A stretch of 64,000 nucleotides of DNA from Mycobacterium parascrofulaceum ATCC BAA-614 (GTDB lineage Bacteria > Actinomycetota > Actinomycetes > Mycobacteriales > Mycobacteriaceae), in assembly GCF_000164135.1 (NCBI RefSeq), contig NZ_GG770553.1, positions 1,777,530-1,841,529 on the forward strand. Direction: 5' to 3'. The position numbers and the translations under genes were made by a program. This document shows positions 62,010 through 64,000 of this stretch, piece by piece. Positions within the stretch are counted from its first letter, which is position 1. The number at the start of each line of letters is the position of its first letter. The notes below the pieces were generated by a model. That model was given only the letters and a program-made list of their open reading frames with translations, was not told the DNA's origin and searched no databases.

Positions 62010-63692
62010 GTGATCTGGGGCTCTCGGCGACGCACTAGGAGTCGGTGGGGGCGCTCGGGGCCCATGACTCGCGGCATGGGCGCAGTGAGTCGAGTGGTGG
62101 GCACCGCGTGGCGCCGGTCGCTGCAGTTGCGGGTCGTCGCGCTGACGCTCGGGCTGTCCCTGGCGGTGATCCTGGCCCTCGGGTTCGTGCTGACGTCTCA
62201 GGTCACCAATCGCGTGCTCGACGTCAAGGTCAAGGCGGGCATCGAGCAGATCGAACGCGCGCGCACCACCGTCGGCGGGATCGTCAGCGGCGAGGAGACC
62301 CGCTCACTGGACAGCAGCCTGCAGCTGGCCCGCAACACGCTGACGTCCAAGACCGACCCCGCGTCGGGCGCCGGGCTGGCCGGCGCGTTCGACGCGGTGC
62401 TGATCGTGCCCGGCGACGGGCCGCGCGCGGCGACGACGGCCGGTCCGGTCGACCAGGTGCCCAACTCGCTGCGCGGGTTCGTCAAGGCCGGGCAGGCGTC
62501 CTACCAGTACGCCACCGTGCACACCGACGGCTTCTCCGGTCCGGCCCTGATCATCGGCACGCCGGCGTCGTCGCAGGTGGCCAACCTGGAGCTGTACCTG
62601 ATCTTCCCGCTGAAGAACGAGCAGGCCACCATCACGCTGGTGCGCGGCACGATGATCACCGGCGGCGCCGTGCTGCTGGTGCTGCTCGCCGGGATCGCGC
62701 TGCTGGTCTCCCGCCAGGTGGTGGTGCCGGTGCGGTCGGCGTCGCGGATCGCCGAACGGTTCGCCGAGGGGCACCTGTCCGAACGGATGCCGGTGCGCGG
62801 CGAGGACGACATGGCCCGGCTGGCGGTGTCCTTCAACGACATGGCCGAGAGCCTGTCCCGCCAGATCACCCAGCTCGAGGAGTTCGGCAACCTGCAGCGC
62901 CGGTTCACCTCCGACGTCAGCCACGAGCTGCGCACCCCGCTGACCACCGTGCGGATGGCTGCCGACCTCATCTACGACCACAGCGCCGACCTCGACCCCA
63001 CCCTGGCGCGGTCCACCGAGCTGATGGTCAACGAACTCGACCGGTTCGAGTCGCTGCTCAACGACCTGCTGGAGATCTCCCGCCACGATGCGGGTGTGGC
63101 CGAGCTGTCGGTCGAGGCGGTGGACCTGCGCACCACCGTGCAAAGCGCGCTGGGCAACGTGGGCCACCTGGCCGAGGACGCCGGCATCGAGCTGCTGGTC
63201 GACCTGCCCACCGAGGAGGTGATCGCCGAGGTCGACACCCGGCGGGTGGAGCGGATCCTGCGCAACCTCATCGCCAACGCCATCGATCACGCCGAACACA
63301 AGCCGGTGCAGATCCGGATGGGCGCCGACGAGGACACCGTCGCCGTCACCGTCCGCGACTTCGGGGTGGGGCTGCGGCCCGGCGAGGAGAAGCTGGTGTT
63401 CAGCCGGTTCTGGCGGGCCGACCCGTCGCGGGTGCGCCGGTCGGGCGGCACCGGGCTGGGCCTGGCGATCAGCGTGGAGGACGCCCGCCTGCACCAGGGC
63501 CGGCTGGAGGCGTGGGGCGAACCCGGCGAGGGATCCTGTTTCCGGCTGACCCTTCCGCTGGTGCGCGGCCACAAGGTCACCACCAGCCCGCTGCCGATAA
63601 AGCCCATCCCGCCGGCCGCGACGACAACGACGGGCCCGCAACACGCCAAAGACCGCTCGCGGCAACGCGAACACGCGGAGAGGAGCGGCTGA
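62010..63692 (+). CDS. mtrB: MtrB, sensor histidine kinase
   Basis: A 560-residue sensor kinase (Mtb 567). Two membrane helices, about 39-62 and 212-232, bracket an extracytoplasmic domain. A HAMP ([17 protein letters not shown]), HisKA with [16 protein letters not shown] (His305) and HATPase with [20 protein letters not shown] and [19 protein letters not shown] follow. It phosphorylates MtrA and locates to septa and poles. The GTG 62010 ([11 protein letters not shown]) matches the Mtb start. The Pro/Thr-rich C-terminal tail varies from Mtb. The stop overlaps lpqB by one base. Confidence 0.97.
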   Translation: MIWGSRRRTRSRWGRSGPMTRGMGAVSRVVGTAWRRSLQLRVVALTLGLSLAVILALGFVLTSQVTNRVLDVKVKAGIEQIERARTTVGGIVSGEETRSLDSSLQLARNTLTSKTDPASGAGLAGAFDAVLIVPGDGPRAATTAGPVDQVPNSLRGFVKAGQASYQYATVHTDGFSGPALIIGTPASSQVANLELYLIFPLKNEQATITLVRGTMITGGAVLLVLLAGIALLVSRQVVVPVRSASRIAERFAEGHLSERMPVRGEDDMARLAVSFNDMAESLSRQITQLEEFGNLQRRFTSDVSHELRTPLTTVRMAADLIYDHSADLDPTLARSTELMVNELDRFESLLNDLLEISRHDAGVAELSVEAVDLRTTVQSALGNVGHLAEDAGIELLVDLPTEEVIAEVDTRRVERILRNLIANAIDHAEHKPVQIRMGADEDTVAVTVRDFGVGLRPGEEKLVFSRFWRADPSRVRRSGGTGLGLAISVEDARLHQGRLEAWGEPGEGSCFRLTLPLVRGHKVTTSPLPIKPIPPAATTTTGPQHAKDRSRQREHAERSG

Positions 63693-64000
63693 TGCGGCGC
63701 CTGCTCGGGCTCCTGGCGGCCGCGATGCTGCTGGCCGGCTGCGCGGGCGTGCCCAGCTCGTCGGCCCCCCAGGCCATCGGCACCGTCGAACGGCCGGCGC
63801 CGTCGAACCTTCCGAAGCCGACCCCGGGCATGGACCCCGACGTGCTGCTGCGCGAATTCCTCAAGGCCACAGCCGATCCCGCGAACCGGCACCTCGCCGC
63901 CCGGCAGTTCCTCACCCAGTCGGCGTCCAACGCCTGGGACGACGCGGGTAGCGCGCTGCTGATCGACCACGTGGTGTTCGTGGAAACCCGTGCCGCCGAA
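63692..64000 (+). CDS. lpqB: LpqB lipoprotein, N-terminal part (runs off window)
   Basis: The first 103 codons are visible. The signal peptide [19 protein letters not shown] has a lipobox (LLAGC) and the mature part begins [20 protein letters not shown] domain starting [17 protein letters not shown] follows, as in LpqB, the MtrB-interacting lipoprotein that modulates MtrA phosphorylation. ATG 63692 overlaps the mtrB stop, with AGGAG upstream. The usual protein is about 580 residues; the rest lies outside. Confidence 0.95.
   Translation, partial: MRRLLGLLAAAMLLAGCAGVPSSSAPQAIGTVERPAPSNLPKPTPGMDPDVLLREFLKATADPANRHLAARQFLTQSASNAWDDAGSALLIDHVVFVETRAAE

Overview
The window is about 69% GC coding-dense DNA from a slow-growing Mycobacterium, most likely of the M. 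avium complex. The species call is inference from recalled protein similarity, not a search. The gene order is largely that of the M. tuberculosis (Mtb) segment Rv3301c to Rv3244c, read as a conserved backbone with insertions and losses. No tRNA, rRNA, CRISPR, transposase or phage gene was seen.

Layout. 1-5340: start of a CtpI-like P-type ATPase, then phoY1 and an overlapping corA-like/mgtA magnesium import pair. 5344-7063: two small secreted proteins and lipoprotein LpqC. 7088-13150: nei2, the giant helicase lhr and a TetR regulator. 13329-16286: the sigma-F stress locus (membrane protein, usfY, rsbW, sigF), preceded by a textbook SigF promoter, with a second SigF-like promoter inside it, a tiny antisense membrane ORF, and a STAS-domain gene overlapping the sigF 3' end. 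16472-22361: acyl-CoA carboxylase genes accA3 and accD5-accE5-maf, with sseA-sufE between them. 22397-28969: an inserted KstD-like flavoprotein, then birA, a PH-domain membrane protein, a GtrA protein, purK-purE and fadE25. 29108-32342: an inserted three-gene phospho-signalling module (REC-PP2C phosphatase, CHASE3-type histidine kinase, single-domain receiver) with overlapping starts and stops. 32347-38633: CoA transferase, methyltransferase, membrane protein, and zinc efflux genes ctpC-pacL1. 38621-43043: cell-wall rhamnose and mannose supply (lcp1, rmlD, wbbL, GDP-mannose pyrophosphorylase). 43097-47604: fbiA-fbiB (coenzyme F420), mamA DNA methylase and a Nudix hydrolase in one operon. 47929-53218: whiB2 and the manB-TobH-manA mannose branch. 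53235-58842: flavin oxidoreductase, amino-acid permease and alkane oxidation genes alkB-rubA-rubB-alkX. 58953-64000: sahH, tmk, mtrA, mtrB and the start of lpqB.

Themes. Cell-envelope precursor synthesis (acyl-CoA carboxylation, dTDP-rhamnose, GDP-mannose, arabinogalactan ligation, MtrAB-LpqB) dominates. The accessory content is concentrated in signalling: a PP2C phosphatase of the RsbU kind and a STAS protein occur in the same window as rsbW-sigF, suggesting an extended partner-switching network. Many genes show a TANNNT -10 box 6-8 nt before ATG/GTG, the signature of leaderless mycobacterial transcripts; these boxes were used to choose several starts.
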